Source: an uncultured Dorea sp.
Lineage (GTDB): Bacteria; Bacillota; Clostridia; Lachnospirales; Lachnospiraceae
Direction: 5' to 3'
DNA: 62,102 nt
NCBI GenBank assembly: GCA_910577685.1
Contig: CAJTOH010000022.1
Location: forward strand, 1 to 62,102
Every line of letters begins with the position of its first letter. The first letter of the stretch is position 1. The notes under the pieces are model-generated. The model saw only the letters and a program-made list of their open reading frames with translations, ran no database searches and was not told the DNA's origin. Positions 35,256-43,544 of the stretch are shown here, piece by piece. The translations under genes and the position numbers were made by a program.

Positions 35256-35342
35256 ATTCTTCCCCCGTGATTATATTATTTGGAGGCGGCCAATGCCGCC
35301 TCCTTCTTGTCACCTACTACTCATTATGGTAATAATTAACTA

Positions 35343-36386
35343 TTACATACCAGCCTGGATATCTGCGATATTGTCAGAATTAATCTCCATTGTCGGTCTG
35401 TAAACGTTCTTATCGCTTGAGAAATCCTCGCCATCAAGGATTCTCTTGAACATCTCGAAACATGCCTGAGCCGTATCTGTGTTGGAGCCCTCGAAACCTA
35501 CGATAGCTCTTACAGCCTCGTCTCCTGCCTCAAGAGAATCTAACTGATCGGATGTAACGTCTGTTGTGATAACACCGCAGTCCTCCGGAATCTTGCCGGC
35601 TCCGCCGTACTTAGCAAGAAGAGCCGTGTTGGATCCGATCATAGCGCCGGCGCCAACGCCTACCCATATTTTACAGTCCGGACTAGCCTGAAGAACTGTC
35701 TCTGCCTTAGTCTGAACTTCGTTATTGACAACACCGTCGATCGTAGCTACGATCTCGTAGTTATCCTCGCAGAACTCCTCAAGACCGGCCTCGATACCAT
35801 TCTGTCTCTCTAAGAGTACCTTTGTATCTGGCTTACCGATTACACAAACCTCGGCCTTGTTGTCTTTTGTATAGTGCTCGTTGATGAAAGCTGCCGCAGT
35901 CTTACCAATCTCTTTTCCAAGCTCTGTGTTGTCCAGAACCCAGTTAGCTGTTGTGTTCTCCATCGGATCGTCCCAGCACATAACCTTGATTCCCTCGTTA
36001 AGAGCACGTCCGCAAACCTCTTCAACAGCGCTTGCGTCATTCGGGTGTACCATGATCAGATCGCATCCTGATGTAATGAAGTTCTCGATCTGCTCGATCT
36101 GCTTTCCTGAGTTCTCTTCACATCCAACGATCGTAGCGTCATATCCTTCATCCTTGAGGATCTTATCCAGCTTGCTCATAACGCCTGCCCAGTAAGCATT
36201 CTCATAGTTCTGGATCGTGATACCGATCTTCTTGCCGCCGGATTTGCCTTCGTCTGATCCGCCGTCGCCAGAGCCTGATGAACTTCCGGAACCTGATCCG
36301 CTGCCGGAATCTCCCCCAGAGCATCCCATCAGCATTGAGCCAACCATTGCTACACACAGAATAGCTGCTAAAACCTTTTTCTTCAT
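35343..36386 (-). CDS. Sugar-binding lipoprotein of the ABC transporter (RbsB-like)
   Basis: The lipoprotein signal (VLAAILCVAMVGSMLMGC) and a Gly/Ser linker are followed by a Peripla_BP_4 domain (IGITIQNYENAYWAGVM, GCDLIMVHPNDASAVEE, GIKVMCWDDPM, AEVCVIGKPDT). The ligand is a monosaccharide or polyol; the neighbouring dehydrogenases and kinase suggest a polyol or pentose/hexose. AGGAGG precedes the start. Confidence 0.93.
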   Translation of the reverse strand: MKKKVLAAILCVAMVGSMLMGCSGGDSGSGSGSGSSSGSGDGGSDEGKSGGKKIGITIQNYENAYWAGVMSKLDKILKDEGYDATIVGCEENSGKQIEQIENFITSGCDLIMVHPNDASAVEEVCGRALNEGIKVMCWDDPMENTTANWVLDNTELGKEIGKTAAAFINEHYTKDNKAEVCVIGKPDTKVLLERQNGIEAGLEEFCEDNYEIVATIDGVVNNEVQTKAETVLQASPDCKIWVGVGAGAMIGSNTALLAKYGGAGKIPEDCGVITTDVTSDQLDSLEAGDEAVRAIVGFEGSNTDTAQACFEMFKRILDGEDFSSDKNVYRPTMEINSDNIADIQAGM

Positions 36387-36469
36387 ACTTTTTTCCTCCT
36401 TAAATTTTAGGTTTTATTTTTATAGCTTCGCTACTAGCTATCAATATAAATACAGGATTCCTGTTAAAC

Positions 36470-37246
36470 TTAGAAACAAGTAAACGCGCCGTCTACAATA
36501 ATATCCGATCCTGTTGTAAAACTGCTGGTATCTCCTGCAAGATATACCAGAATTGACTGTAACTCTTCCGGCTTGCCAAGTCTTCCCATCGGCGCCATTG
36601 CGTTCCACTGCTCGATCAGCGGCTTTAACGGCTCCGAATTCATAATCAGCTCCGTTCCGATATATCCGGGACTGATGCAGTTCACACGAACGCCCTTCTT
36701 CGCCCATTCGATCGCCAGCGACTTTGTAAGCATGCTGACGCCCGCCTTAGACGCATTGTACGCGCACTGCGGCTGCGGAACATTCACAATATGGCCTGAC
36801 ATAGACGCCGTATTAATGATAGATCCGTATCCCTGCTTCAACATAACGCGTCCTGCCGCCGTCGCACATAAGAACACGCCTGTCAGGTTGATATCGATAA
36901 CTTTCTGCCACTGCTCAAGCGACATCTCTTCTGCCGCTACGTTCAGGGCAATTCCTGCGTTGTTGTAGCATGCGTCCAGCTTGCCGTATGTATCGACCAC
37001 TTTTGCAACCATAGCCTCAACCTGATCCTTCTTCGTTACGTCGCACTGGATCGCGATTGTCTTAGAACCGGTAGCCTCTGCAATCTCCTCCGCCACCTTC
37101 GCGGCGCCTTCTAAATTCACGTCCACGATCGCCACATCCGCGCCTGCCTCAGCAAACGCCATTGACGCGCACTTTCCGATTCCGCTTGCGCCGCCCGTTA
37201 CATAGATCGCCTTGCCGTCCAGTCTCATCTTCTCAATAATTCCCAT
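36470..37246 (-). CDS. Short-chain dehydrogenase/reductase
   Basis: The ~258-residue SDR has cofactor motif TGGASGIGK, NNAG (CYNNAGIAL), catalytic Ser (NTASMSGHIV) and the YNASK Tyr-x3-Lys pair (CAYNASKAG), and ends ITTGSDIIVDGAF-like. The Asp after beta-2 (VDVN) favours NAD. The start at 37246 has AGGAGG 7 nt upstream. It is the first gene of the ABC transporter operon, so it probably oxidises or reduces the imported sugar or polyol. Confidence 0.92.
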   Translation of the reverse strand: MGIIEKMRLDGKAIYVTGGASGIGKCASMAFAEAGADVAIVDVNLEGAAKVAEEIAEATGSKTIAIQCDVTKKDQVEAMVAKVVDTYGKLDACYNNAGIALNVAAEEMSLEQWQKVIDINLTGVFLCATAAGRVMLKQGYGSIINTASMSGHIVNVPQPQCAYNASKAGVSMLTKSLAIEWAKKGVRVNCISPGYIGTELIMNSEPLKPLIEQWNAMAPMGRLGKPEELQSILVYLAGDTSSFTTGSDIIVDGAFTCF

Positions 37247-37337
37247 CTTGTCTCCTCCTTGCACATAATACGCAACTGTTTCTTGAATAATTTTTACTTA
37301 TTCATTTTATAAAACTATTTCGTAAAAGCTATTTTTA

Positions 37338-37366
37338 ATTATATACCGGCAAGGGCATTTGTACAA
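37338..37366 (-). promoter_or_regulatory. Proximal promoter of the SDR-ABC operon
   Basis: TTGTAC (37366-37361) and TATAAT (37343-37338) on the minus strand have a 17-nt spacer. Together with the distal promoter these are the only signals seen in the 307-bp gap. Confidence 0.65.
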
Positions 37367-37475
37367 GATGTAATATCAACCAAAATCCGACTTTTATTTT
37401 TATCTATTTTGCACAATGCGATTTTGAAAGGCTGGCTGTCAGTGGAAGACTTGCACATTTCCACTTTAATAATTC

Positions 37476-37534
37476 GTTTAGTTAAGTCTTTTATAAACTA
37501 GTGATATATTACCATACTTTCTCAGATATTTCAA
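37476..37534 (-). promoter_or_regulatory. Distal promoter of the SDR-ABC operon with putative ROK operator
   Basis: TTGAAA (37534-37529) and TAATAT (37511-37506) on the minus strand have a 17-nt spacer. GTTTAGTTAAGT (37476-37487) lies about 12-23 nt past the expected start of transcription. An almost identical GTTTAATTAAGT lies in the same relative place at the promoter of the ROK gene at 40098-41273. Confidence 0.6.
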
Positions 37535-37553
37535 TAATTTTTAGATATATTAT

Positions 37554-38873
37554 TCATCTTTTTAGACATCCTTCCTTCATACACATCGCGGCTCCGCAAG
37601 CCGCTTCCTCCTGCCATCTTGGAATTTCCATCTTCAATCCAAACATCTCCTCCGCTAATTCCTGCATAAGCTTGTTTCGGCGGATTCCGTTTCCTGATCC
37701 AACCAGATGTTCGGCCTTCTTTCCGGTCAGTTTGCACATCTTCAAATACTGCTGATAGGATTCGTCTAATATCCCCAAAATGACGCCTGCGGTCATGGCT
37801 CCCGGACGGAAGTTCTCTATGCCGATTCCCGTAATCTTACCCCTTTCTTCCGGGTTGCCTCTGGTTCCGGAGAAGGTGGTCGCGACCTTCCACGCGGCGT
37901 CTGCTCCATACTGCCGAATAAATTCTTCGGCCTGCCCGTACATAATGTCATAATAGCTTTCTTTCGCCCCGCCGGACGCCTCCCTGTAAAACTGCTCAAG
38001 CATCGCATAGGCTCTCCCGCCGCACAGGGACGAACCCGCAAGGATATATCCGTCTTTTGAAAACGGCCGAAGCTCCAGATCTCCCTCGCAGGCAACATAT
38101 TTATCAGATGCAAAAGTCACCTGTCCGCCGGTTCCGACATTGACTAACACTGTGTCGCCGAGGCTTAAAACGGATCCCCGGAAACTTGCCTGATTGTCGC
38201 CGATCGCCCCCATAACGGGGATACCCTCTTTTGTCTCCCCCGCGATAAAGAAATCCTTACTGACCTGCGGAAGGTAAGAGACCTCCACCCCCGCCTTCTC
38301 TAAGGCTTCATACTCGAATTCTTTTTCCTTAAGATTGTAACATCCCCAGCTTGCGGCCATATCCATACCGATCACCGGCCGGCTGCATCCGCAGAGGCTC
38401 ATAGCGATATAATCGCTGATGGTCGTCATCTTCACGGCCCGCTCCGGAATCTTCCCCGTCTTCTGGAGATAAAAATGTGTCGTCAGCCCATATCCCGCAG
38501 CCGCTCCTCCAACCTTTTCTTTCAGGATTCCCGCGCTGCTTTTCCCGCCGTTAAGAACCTTATTGCCGTTGCCGTCCTGCCACGTATAAAGCGGGCTTAC
38601 CGCCTTTCCCGTTTCATCCACATAGAGCATACCGTGCATCTGTCCCGTAAGGCCGATTCCCGCCGGCGTTCCATGGGCGCGGATAAGCTCCTTTGCCTTC
38701 TCCTTAGTAAGCCTTAAGATTCTTTCCGGATCCTGTATCTTATCCTCCGGCGTCTCTCCCGTAAGAAACGACTTATGATTCAATGTCTCCCGGGCAATTA
38801 ATTCCCCTGTCTCAGAATCCAGCAAAACGATACTAATGGATGTCGTCCCGATATCAATACCCATAACCTTCAT
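37554..38873 (-). CDS. FGGY-family kinase, sedoheptulokinase-like
   Basis: The 439-residue FGGY kinase has MGIDIGTTSISIVLLD, the GLTGQMHGMLY segment, YTWQDGNGNK, AIGDNQASF with the catalytic Asp, and the C-terminal GSGNGIRRNKLMQ motif. TWQDGNG and the relatively short length resemble the sedoheptulokinase-like branch. It is expressed from a promoter with the same palindrome as the glycyl radical enzyme operon. The substrate is inferred only as a ketose or polyol. Confidence 0.85.
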   Translation of the reverse strand: MKVMGIDIGTTSISIVLLDSETGELIARETLNHKSFLTGETPEDKIQDPERILRLTKEKAKELIRAHGTPAGIGLTGQMHGMLYVDETGKAVSPLYTWQDGNGNKVLNGGKSSAGILKEKVGGAAAGYGLTTHFYLQKTGKIPERAVKMTTISDYIAMSLCGCSRPVIGMDMAASWGCYNLKEKEFEYEALEKAGVEVSYLPQVSKDFFIAGETKEGIPVMGAIGDNQASFRGSVLSLGDTVLVNVGTGGQVTFASDKYVACEGDLELRPFSKDGYILAGSSLCGGRAYAMLEQFYREASGGAKESYYDIMYGQAEEFIRQYGADAAWKVATTFSGTRGNPEERGKITGIGIENFRPGAMTAGVILGILDESYQQYLKMCKLTGKKAEHLVGSGNGIRRNKLMQELAEEMFGLKMEIPRWQEEAACGAAMCMKEGCLKR

Positions 38874-38921
38874 GATTTTACCCGTCCTCTCCTGAATATA
38901 AACTTTGTCATAGCCAGAGCC

Positions 38922-38954
38922 TATAATTGGTATTATTATACAATACCAATTATA
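38922..38954 (-). promoter_or_regulatory. Palindromic operator/promoter of the FGGY kinase
   Basis: TATAATTGGTATT-N7-AATACCAATTATA is a perfect 13-bp inverted repeat. The minus-strand -10 TATAAT (38940-38935) lies in the centre, as at 21756-21788. No good -35 was found. Confidence 0.8.
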
Positions 38955-38964
38955 CTAAAACTTA

Positions 38965-38999
38965 CAACAACTCACGCCTCTTTCCGGCATGAGTTGTTG
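38965..38999 (-). terminator. Terminator after the polyol dehydrogenase gene
   Basis: CAACAACTCACGCC ... GGCATGAGTTGTTG pair over 14 bp with one mismatch (a G-U pair in the minus-strand RNA), about 35 nt past the dehydrogenase stop. Confidence 0.7.
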
Positions 39000-39032
39000 T
39001 ATAATCTCCAACGGCTTTATTCCATCCGCTTC

Positions 39033-40082
39033 TTACTTCGCAATCTTTACCACTGCTTTCACGATCTCCGCCTTCTCGTTGACGCTCCGGTCCATCGCAG
39101 TCTGGATGTCGTCGAAATCAAAGATATGGGTAGCAATTCCCTTCAAGTTCACTTTACCCTGCTCTACCGCATCGATTGCCATCGGATAGATATGGCGGTA
39201 ACGGAATACTGTCTTGAACGTAATCTCTTTGTCAAGGGCAAGGCTCATCATCATATTCATCATACCAGTCTTGCCATAGCCTACCAAGACAATGTTGGAA
39301 CCTTTGCGCACAACCTGAATTGCCTGATTGGTCGTAATCTCCGTTCCCGCCGTCTCGACTGCAAGGTCAAAACCTTCTCCGCCCGTCAGCTCCTTGGCCT
39401 TCTCTAACACATCCGCTTCCCTGCCGTTAATCACGCCGTCCGCGCCAAGCTCCAACGCCTTCTCCAGACGTTTCTCCATAATATCAACTACATACACTTT
39501 GGAAACACCGCAGGCTTTCAGCGCCATCATAGACACAAGTCCGATACAGCCCGCGCCGAATACCACCGCGCTCTGGCCCGCCTGCGCGCCGCCCTGCTTC
39601 GCTGCATGGAAACCTACTGCAAGCGGCTCAATCAAAGCTCCCTCCAAGGTACTTACATTCTCCGGCAGCTTAAAGCACAAATCAGCCTCATGGGCTACAT
39701 ATTCCTGAAATACGCCGTCAACCGGAGGCGTTGCAAAAAATACTACATCCGGACACAGATTGTACTTTCCTTCACGGCAGAACTTGCACTTTCCGCAGGT
39801 CTTTCCCGGCTCCAGCGCAACTCTGTCGCCGACCTTCAGGTGCGTTACGTCCTTACCAACCTCTACTACGACTCCGCCCGGCTCATGGCCCAATACAAAC
39901 GGCGGCTCTACGACGTAATCTCCGATCCTGCCCATCTCGTAATAGTGCATGTCGCTTCCGCAGATACCCACATACTCAAGCTTCACCAGCACTTCATTAT
40001 CCTGCGGTGCCGGGATCGGCCTCTCTGTGTATCCCATCTTACCAATCCCATTCATTACTGCTACTTTCATTGTTCCTTCCAT
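39033..40082 (-). CDS. Zinc-dependent xylitol/sorbitol (L-iditol) dehydrogenase-like protein
   Basis: The 349-residue medium-chain dehydrogenase has YVGICGSDMHYYEMG, GHEPGGVVVEVG, the structural Cys cluster (TCGKCKFCREGKYNLC), FATPPVDGVFQEY and GAGCIG. The SDMHYYE and FFATPPVDG segments are typical of sorbitol/xylitol dehydrogenases, which oxidise polyols at C2. AGGAGG lies 10 nt before the first ATG; a second ATG at 40070 is also possible. It is adjacent to a ROK regulator. Confidence 0.9.
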   Translation of the reverse strand: MEGTMKVAVMNGIGKMGYTERPIPAPQDNEVLVKLEYVGICGSDMHYYEMGRIGDYVVEPPFVLGHEPGGVVVEVGKDVTHLKVGDRVALEPGKTCGKCKFCREGKYNLCPDVVFFATPPVDGVFQEYVAHEADLCFKLPENVSTLEGALIEPLAVGFHAAKQGGAQAGQSAVVFGAGCIGLVSMMALKACGVSKVYVVDIMEKRLEKALELGADGVINGREADVLEKAKELTGGEGFDLAVETAGTEITTNQAIQVVRKGSNIVLVGYGKTGMMNMMMSLALDKEITFKTVFRYRHIYPMAIDAVEQGKVNLKGIATHIFDFDDIQTAMDRSVNEKAEIVKAVVKIAK

Positions 40083-40097
40083 CTTGTTGAATCCTCC

Positions 40098-41273
40098 TTA
40101 TATTTTAGATATGTAGTTTTCTATCTGATATAACGCTGCTCCATATGCGGACGACTCCTCACGGTACTGACATACCCTGACGTACTCTCCGCTCCCGCCG
40201 AAGATATTCTTCTTAGAAACAATCTCCTTAAAACGCTCTATATACGGTTCCATATGATTGCCCACATACCCTCCAAGTACGATCTCGCAGTCAAAACACA
40301 TACGCAGATTATCAACCGCAATAGCCAGATCCTGCAGGTAATCTTCCCAGATTCTTTTATATTCTTCATTCCCTGACTCCATCTCCATGAAAAACGCGCT
40401 CAAATTCCCTTCTTCGAGACCGGCAAGTTTAAGGGCGGAGCAGTAGGCGTCCAGACATCCCTTCTTACCGCAGTAGCATGTCCTTCCCTCCGAATGAATC
40501 ACCATATGGCCGAACTCGCCGCTGCGCCAGTTGTTTCCCATATACATGGTCATATCGTCGTTGCCGACCTTCGTACCCATGTTACTCTTCATCTCATCCG
40601 CAAATATAACTGCGCCGCCCACGGAATTGCTCAGCGACAGATAGACCATATTGCTTTCCGGCCTCTCGCAGCATATATCTTCCGTAATAGCGGCTGCATT
40701 GGCATCGTTGAGCAGCTCGCAGGGATATGGTATGTACTTCGTCCACATCCTGTTCGACGCTTCCTGAATTCCTAATACATGGGAACGGGTGAGTAAATTC
40801 TTCTCCCTGTCGACAATTCCCGGGAGCGCAATCCCGACTCCCTCTATCTGTCCCTCCGGAATATGGTTCCTTGCTATAAAATCCTTAAGAAGCTCTCCGA
40901 TCTCCTGAAAATAATGTTCCTCATTATAAAAATGCTTGCGGATCCGCTCGTGATCTAAAACCTTCATACTAAGATCCGTGTAAGCAAAACCTACATGATT
41001 CCCCGTAATATCCATTCCGACCGCGTATCTGGCTTCCTTGACGCTGGCAATAGCCTTCGCCTTTCTTCCTCCGGTTGATTCCAGCGCGCCTACTTCTTCC
41101 ACAACGCCTGCGCTCTTTAGTTCCTTTACGATCGTCAGCACCGTAGGTCCGCTGATATCCAGCGCCGCGGAAATATCCGGCATACTCGTCTCTCTTCGGC
41201 CGTTCACATACCGGAATACCCTGTTCCTATTCAGTTTCTTTACTTCCAGACTGTTTGTTCCCCGTCTCATCAC
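40098..41273 (-). CDS. ROK-family transcriptional regulator (XylR/NagC type)
   Basis: The 391-residue protein has an N-terminal winged helix (TSMPDISAALDISGPTVLTI, LKSAGVVEEVG). A ROK sugar-kinase-like domain follows with the ROK zinc cluster (CYCGKKGCLDAYC) and GEFGHMVI. It binds a sugar as effector. A promoter with an operator-like site just downstream of the start of transcription suggests autorepression. The dehydrogenase gene follows 15 nt later in the same unit. Confidence 0.92.
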   Translation of the reverse strand: MMRRGTNSLEVKKLNRNRVFRYVNGRRETSMPDISAALDISGPTVLTIVKELKSAGVVEEVGALESTGGRKAKAIASVKEARYAVGMDITGNHVGFAYTDLSMKVLDHERIRKHFYNEEHYFQEIGELLKDFIARNHIPEGQIEGVGIALPGIVDREKNLLTRSHVLGIQEASNRMWTKYIPYPCELLNDANAAAITEDICCERPESNMVYLSLSNSVGGAVIFADEMKSNMGTKVGNDDMTMYMGNNWRSGEFGHMVIHSEGRTCYCGKKGCLDAYCSALKLAGLEEGNLSAFFMEMESGNEEYKRIWEDYLQDLAIAVDNLRMCFDCEIVLGGYVGNHMEPYIERFKEIVSKKNIFGGSGEYVRVCQYREESSAYGAALYQIENYISKI

Positions 41274-41297
41274 TCTTCCTTCTCACTTTATTAATTA

Positions 41298-41347
41298 GTT
41301 TAATTAAGTAATTCACAAATTATATTTATGTTATCACATATATCCAA
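41298..41347 (-). promoter_or_regulatory. Promoter and putative operator of the ROK gene
   Basis: TTGGAT (41347-41342) and TATAAT (41324-41319) on the minus strand have a 17-nt spacer. GTTTAATTAAGT (41298-41309) follows just past the expected start of transcription. Confidence 0.7.
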
Positions 41348-41534
41348 TTTTTTCAATACTTTTTATAGGAAATACACCAAAAAGCACAAAAACCGTTACA
41401 GTTCACAGGCCAATGGTAATTAGTTAAATGAAATACTACCGACAATGTTACTTATAATTAGCATCATCTAAGCAAAATCATGCGGCATACAGCATCAACC
41501 TATCGGCTCTGTCCCTGATAAAGCAGATAAAAAA

Positions 41535-41568
41535 GAATCTGTCTCCGTGGTCAGACGGAGATAGATTC
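41535..41568 (-). terminator. Terminator of the toxin transcript
   Basis: GAATC-x2-TCTCCGT ... ACGGAGA-x2-GATTC forms a strong stem followed by TTTTTT on the minus strand. Confidence 0.8.
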
Positions 41569-41594
41569 TGCATATATGGGCGGCTTTCGTAAAG

Positions 41595-41733
41595 TTGACT
41601 TTATATGGATATTTGGTATGATGCTTTTCCACTACAGCAATGGCAGATTTGTGACAACACATTCAAAAGAATCCCACTCTTTCTTTCCTATCTATTTATA
41701 AATCAGAAAAATTTCTTGCAGACAAGACCGTTT
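41595..41733 (+). ncRNA. Candidate antisense antitoxin RNA
   Basis: A plus-strand promoter, TTGACT (41595-41600) - 16 nt - TATGAT (41617-41622), points toward the 3' end of the toxin transcript. A small hairpin TCTTG-CAGA-CAAGA with T's near 41713-41733 could end it. The RNA (about 100 nt) would be complementary to the 3' untranslated part of the toxin mRNA, as in TxpA/RatA-type pairs. This is inferred from promoter placement only. Confidence 0.4.
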
Positions 41734-41747
41734 TCATGTAAGATAAT

Positions 41748-41849
41748 CTACAAATCCGCAAAAAAATACTTGCGGTTGTGTTTATTGTCTATGTATGTCA
41801 AGGCTGCAAAAATCACCAGCACTAACGTAAGCACTTCTAACGTATTCAT
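41748..41849 (-). CDS. Small hydrophobic peptide, putative type I (holin-like) toxin
   Basis: The 33-residue peptide starts MNTLEVLTLVLVIFAALTY, a single membrane helix, followed by a charged tail (IDNKHNRKYFFADL). AAAGGAGG lies 5 nt before the ATG, an optimal site. A -10 TATAAT with TGN extension (41926-41921) and a terminator at 41535-41568 frame a transcript of about 380 nt. The leader's TGCGGTTGT (complement of 41878-41886) is perfectly complementary to ACAACCGCA near the end of the gene (41779-41771). Such long-range pairing is usual for type I toxin mRNAs. It fits the small membrane toxins of Firmicutes (TxpA/Fst/holin-like). Confidence 0.7.
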   Translation of the reverse strand: MNTLEVLTLVLVIFAALTYIDNKHNRKYFFADL

Positions 41850-41934
41850 ACCGACCTCCTTTCCGTTTCCAGAAAGGACAACCGCAGACTATCCCTACTT
41901 GCTCTAATCTGACTAAGAGAATTATAGCACGTTA

Positions 41935-42090
41935 TGTCCCGGTCAAGCACAGGCTCATTCGTCACCGGATCAATCTTTTCCTGTTCCTCTTTGATTTTGT
42001 AATGTGCGGGCGCAAGGATACGGATACCCCTCTCGCCCTTCTTTACATGGCGTTCAAAATTCCTCTGCCATGCCTTGTCATTGATTGAAA
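41935..42090 (-). pseudogene. Fragment of a conjugative-element protein (ArdC/LtrC-like N-terminal domain)
   Basis: The minus-strand frame reads DKAWQRNFERHVKKGERGIR and then ILAPAHYKIKEEQEKIDPVT. This is the ssDNA-binding (DUF1738-like) segment found at the start of large ICE-encoded proteins. There is an in-frame stop just before it, and similarity fades after VLDRD. Only a remnant is left, which suggests that the region descends from an integrative element together with the toxin gene. Confidence 0.65.
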
Positions 42091-42452
42091 CTTACGGAAG
42101 CAACATAAAATTTGATGATTACCTGTATTGCGTAGTGGTGCTTGCCCTCATTCTATTTGAAGCAGCTTTGCCGACACAACTTCCGTTTTTTCTTTCTTGT
42201 ACTTGCTATATGCATTATTGTGTCGTTAAGTATTGGAAGTGTTTTAGGGTTGACGGTATCTTGAAGCCATAGGGCATATTTTCCCTTCTTCTTGGGGATA
42301 CCGCTTGATGTTGGATAATGGATTCTGCTTTGAAAATCTATGGTATCTAATCTTTATTTTTTTGCAGCGATGATTGTATGTGGAATCGTTTTGAAAAAAC
42401 AAAAAACAAAATAGAGGCGCTAAAACCCGCCGCCTCTGTCCATTCTTTTCCG
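42091..42452. other. Degraded intergenic stretch
   Basis: The region is AT-rich and no frame has both a ribosome binding site and recognisable similarity. A minus-strand frame containing KKKGKYALWLQD is open for about 60 codons but is not recognised. It is probably further residue of the lost mobile element. Confidence 0.5.
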
Positions 42453-43538
42453 TCACAATATCAATATATCCGCAACGCTCAACTCACCGTAAGGAGTACC
42501 CACGCTCCTGCGGGGCCACCCCCCGGTCTTCGTGAATATCTCAACACGTCCGTCTTTTAAGTAGGTAGTCTCTTCGCACTTGGTCCCCTGAATGGTCGGA
42601 TTCCACGCATACGCCGTCCCATCCCGAAGAACTCCTTCCTCCGTGGGTTTCACAATTAGCTCCCGGCACCCATATCCCGTGGGACCGCCCTGATGATGCA
42701 TCTTCCATTCCTCAGGGTATCCCGCCTCCTGATATAATTTCTTAAGCATCTCCCAGTATTCCCGATATTCCATCCCGTCACGCATCATATTCTGCATACA
42801 CGCGAAAATATACTGGGTCTTTTCCATCCGGCTGCGTATCTCTTTCGACGCCTCCCGAAAATACGCCATTCTGGTCATACTGATATTCAGTCCATACTTT
42901 TCTCCTCCAAGCACAACCATAAGACTGTCTCTGATTACCTTATCAGAGGGAACCGGATGCCTGTAATCCAAAATCCGCTCATCGCTTCCGACCAGCACGC
43001 AATCCGGACTAATCCCCTGCAAAATACAGCGCGCCTTAAGCTTCGCCGCTACTTCCCACTCCGTCTGTCCCGGCTTTGCGTCCTTTACGATTCCCTCTAC
43101 AATTTCGGCACATTCCTGACCAATCTCACGGTAACGCTTAACCTCTGTTTCATTCAGCAGAAGCCGGATAGCGACTAACTCTTCCTGTATACACGGAGTA
43201 TGAGCCACTCCCGTATCCGACCCATAACGCTTCCCCTCACAATAAGACGCAAGAAAATGTTCCATAGTCTCATACCACGGTACAAGAACAGCCTCTGCGC
43301 CCAACACATTCTGTTCTCTCTCCATACGCAAGGAATCACTGCTGTCCGCCACCAGCTTAAGCTCCCCGTCCCTCTCCATAATCAGAAAAGCCATTCCCAC
43401 CTCTGTATTCGTCACAACTGCATTTTCATTCTCCTGGGTCAGCCACTTAAAATTATCCCGCCGCCCCAGAATCACACCGTCATAGGCAGTATCCAAAAGC
43501 CATGCCCTAAGTCTTGCTCTGTTATTACTCTCACTCAT
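42453..43538 (-). CDS. M24-fold (creatinase/aminopeptidase P-like) protein lacking metal ligands
   Basis: The 361-residue protein has a short N-terminal creatinase-type domain and an M24 C-terminal domain (ETEVKRYREIGQECAEIVEG, MHHQGGPTGYG, GTKCEETTYL). Catalytic M24 enzymes need Asp, Asp, His, Glu, Glu. Here the first Asp position reads VVLGGEKYG and the second NISMTRM, and the EPG Glu is replaced (AWNPTIQGT). The enzyme is thus unlikely to bind two metals. Creatinase itself works without metals, so a non-peptidase activity is possible. It lies 6 nt after a zinc dehydrogenase gene in an AraC-controlled unit. Confidence 0.8.
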   Translation of the reverse strand: MSESNNRARLRAWLLDTAYDGVILGRRDNFKWLTQENENAVVTNTEVGMAFLIMERDGELKLVADSSDSLRMEREQNVLGAEAVLVPWYETMEHFLASYCEGKRYGSDTGVAHTPCIQEELVAIRLLLNETEVKRYREIGQECAEIVEGIVKDAKPGQTEWEVAAKLKARCILQGISPDCVLVGSDERILDYRHPVPSDKVIRDSLMVVLGGEKYGLNISMTRMAYFREASKEIRSRMEKTQYIFACMQNMMRDGMEYREYWEMLKKLYQEAGYPEEWKMHHQGGPTGYGCRELIVKPTEEGVLRDGTAYAWNPTIQGTKCEETTYLKDGRVEIFTKTGGWPRRSVGTPYGELSVADILIL

Positions 43539-43544
43539 TATCTC

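Noticed and set aside
30453..36445. Short shared string (GTAGCGAAGCTATA) near 30.46 kb and, inverted, at 36.42 kb
   Set aside because: Both lie in AT-rich intergenic DNA and could be fragments of a repeat, but 14 bases with a small hairpin are not enough to define an element.
41395..41406. GTTACAGTTCAC resembling the miniature-element end
   Set aside because: One mismatch, no second end and no further similarity to the element; probably chance.
41605..41907. 100-codon plus-strand frame
   Set aside because: It is antisense to the better supported toxin gene, has no ribosome binding site and no recognisable domain.
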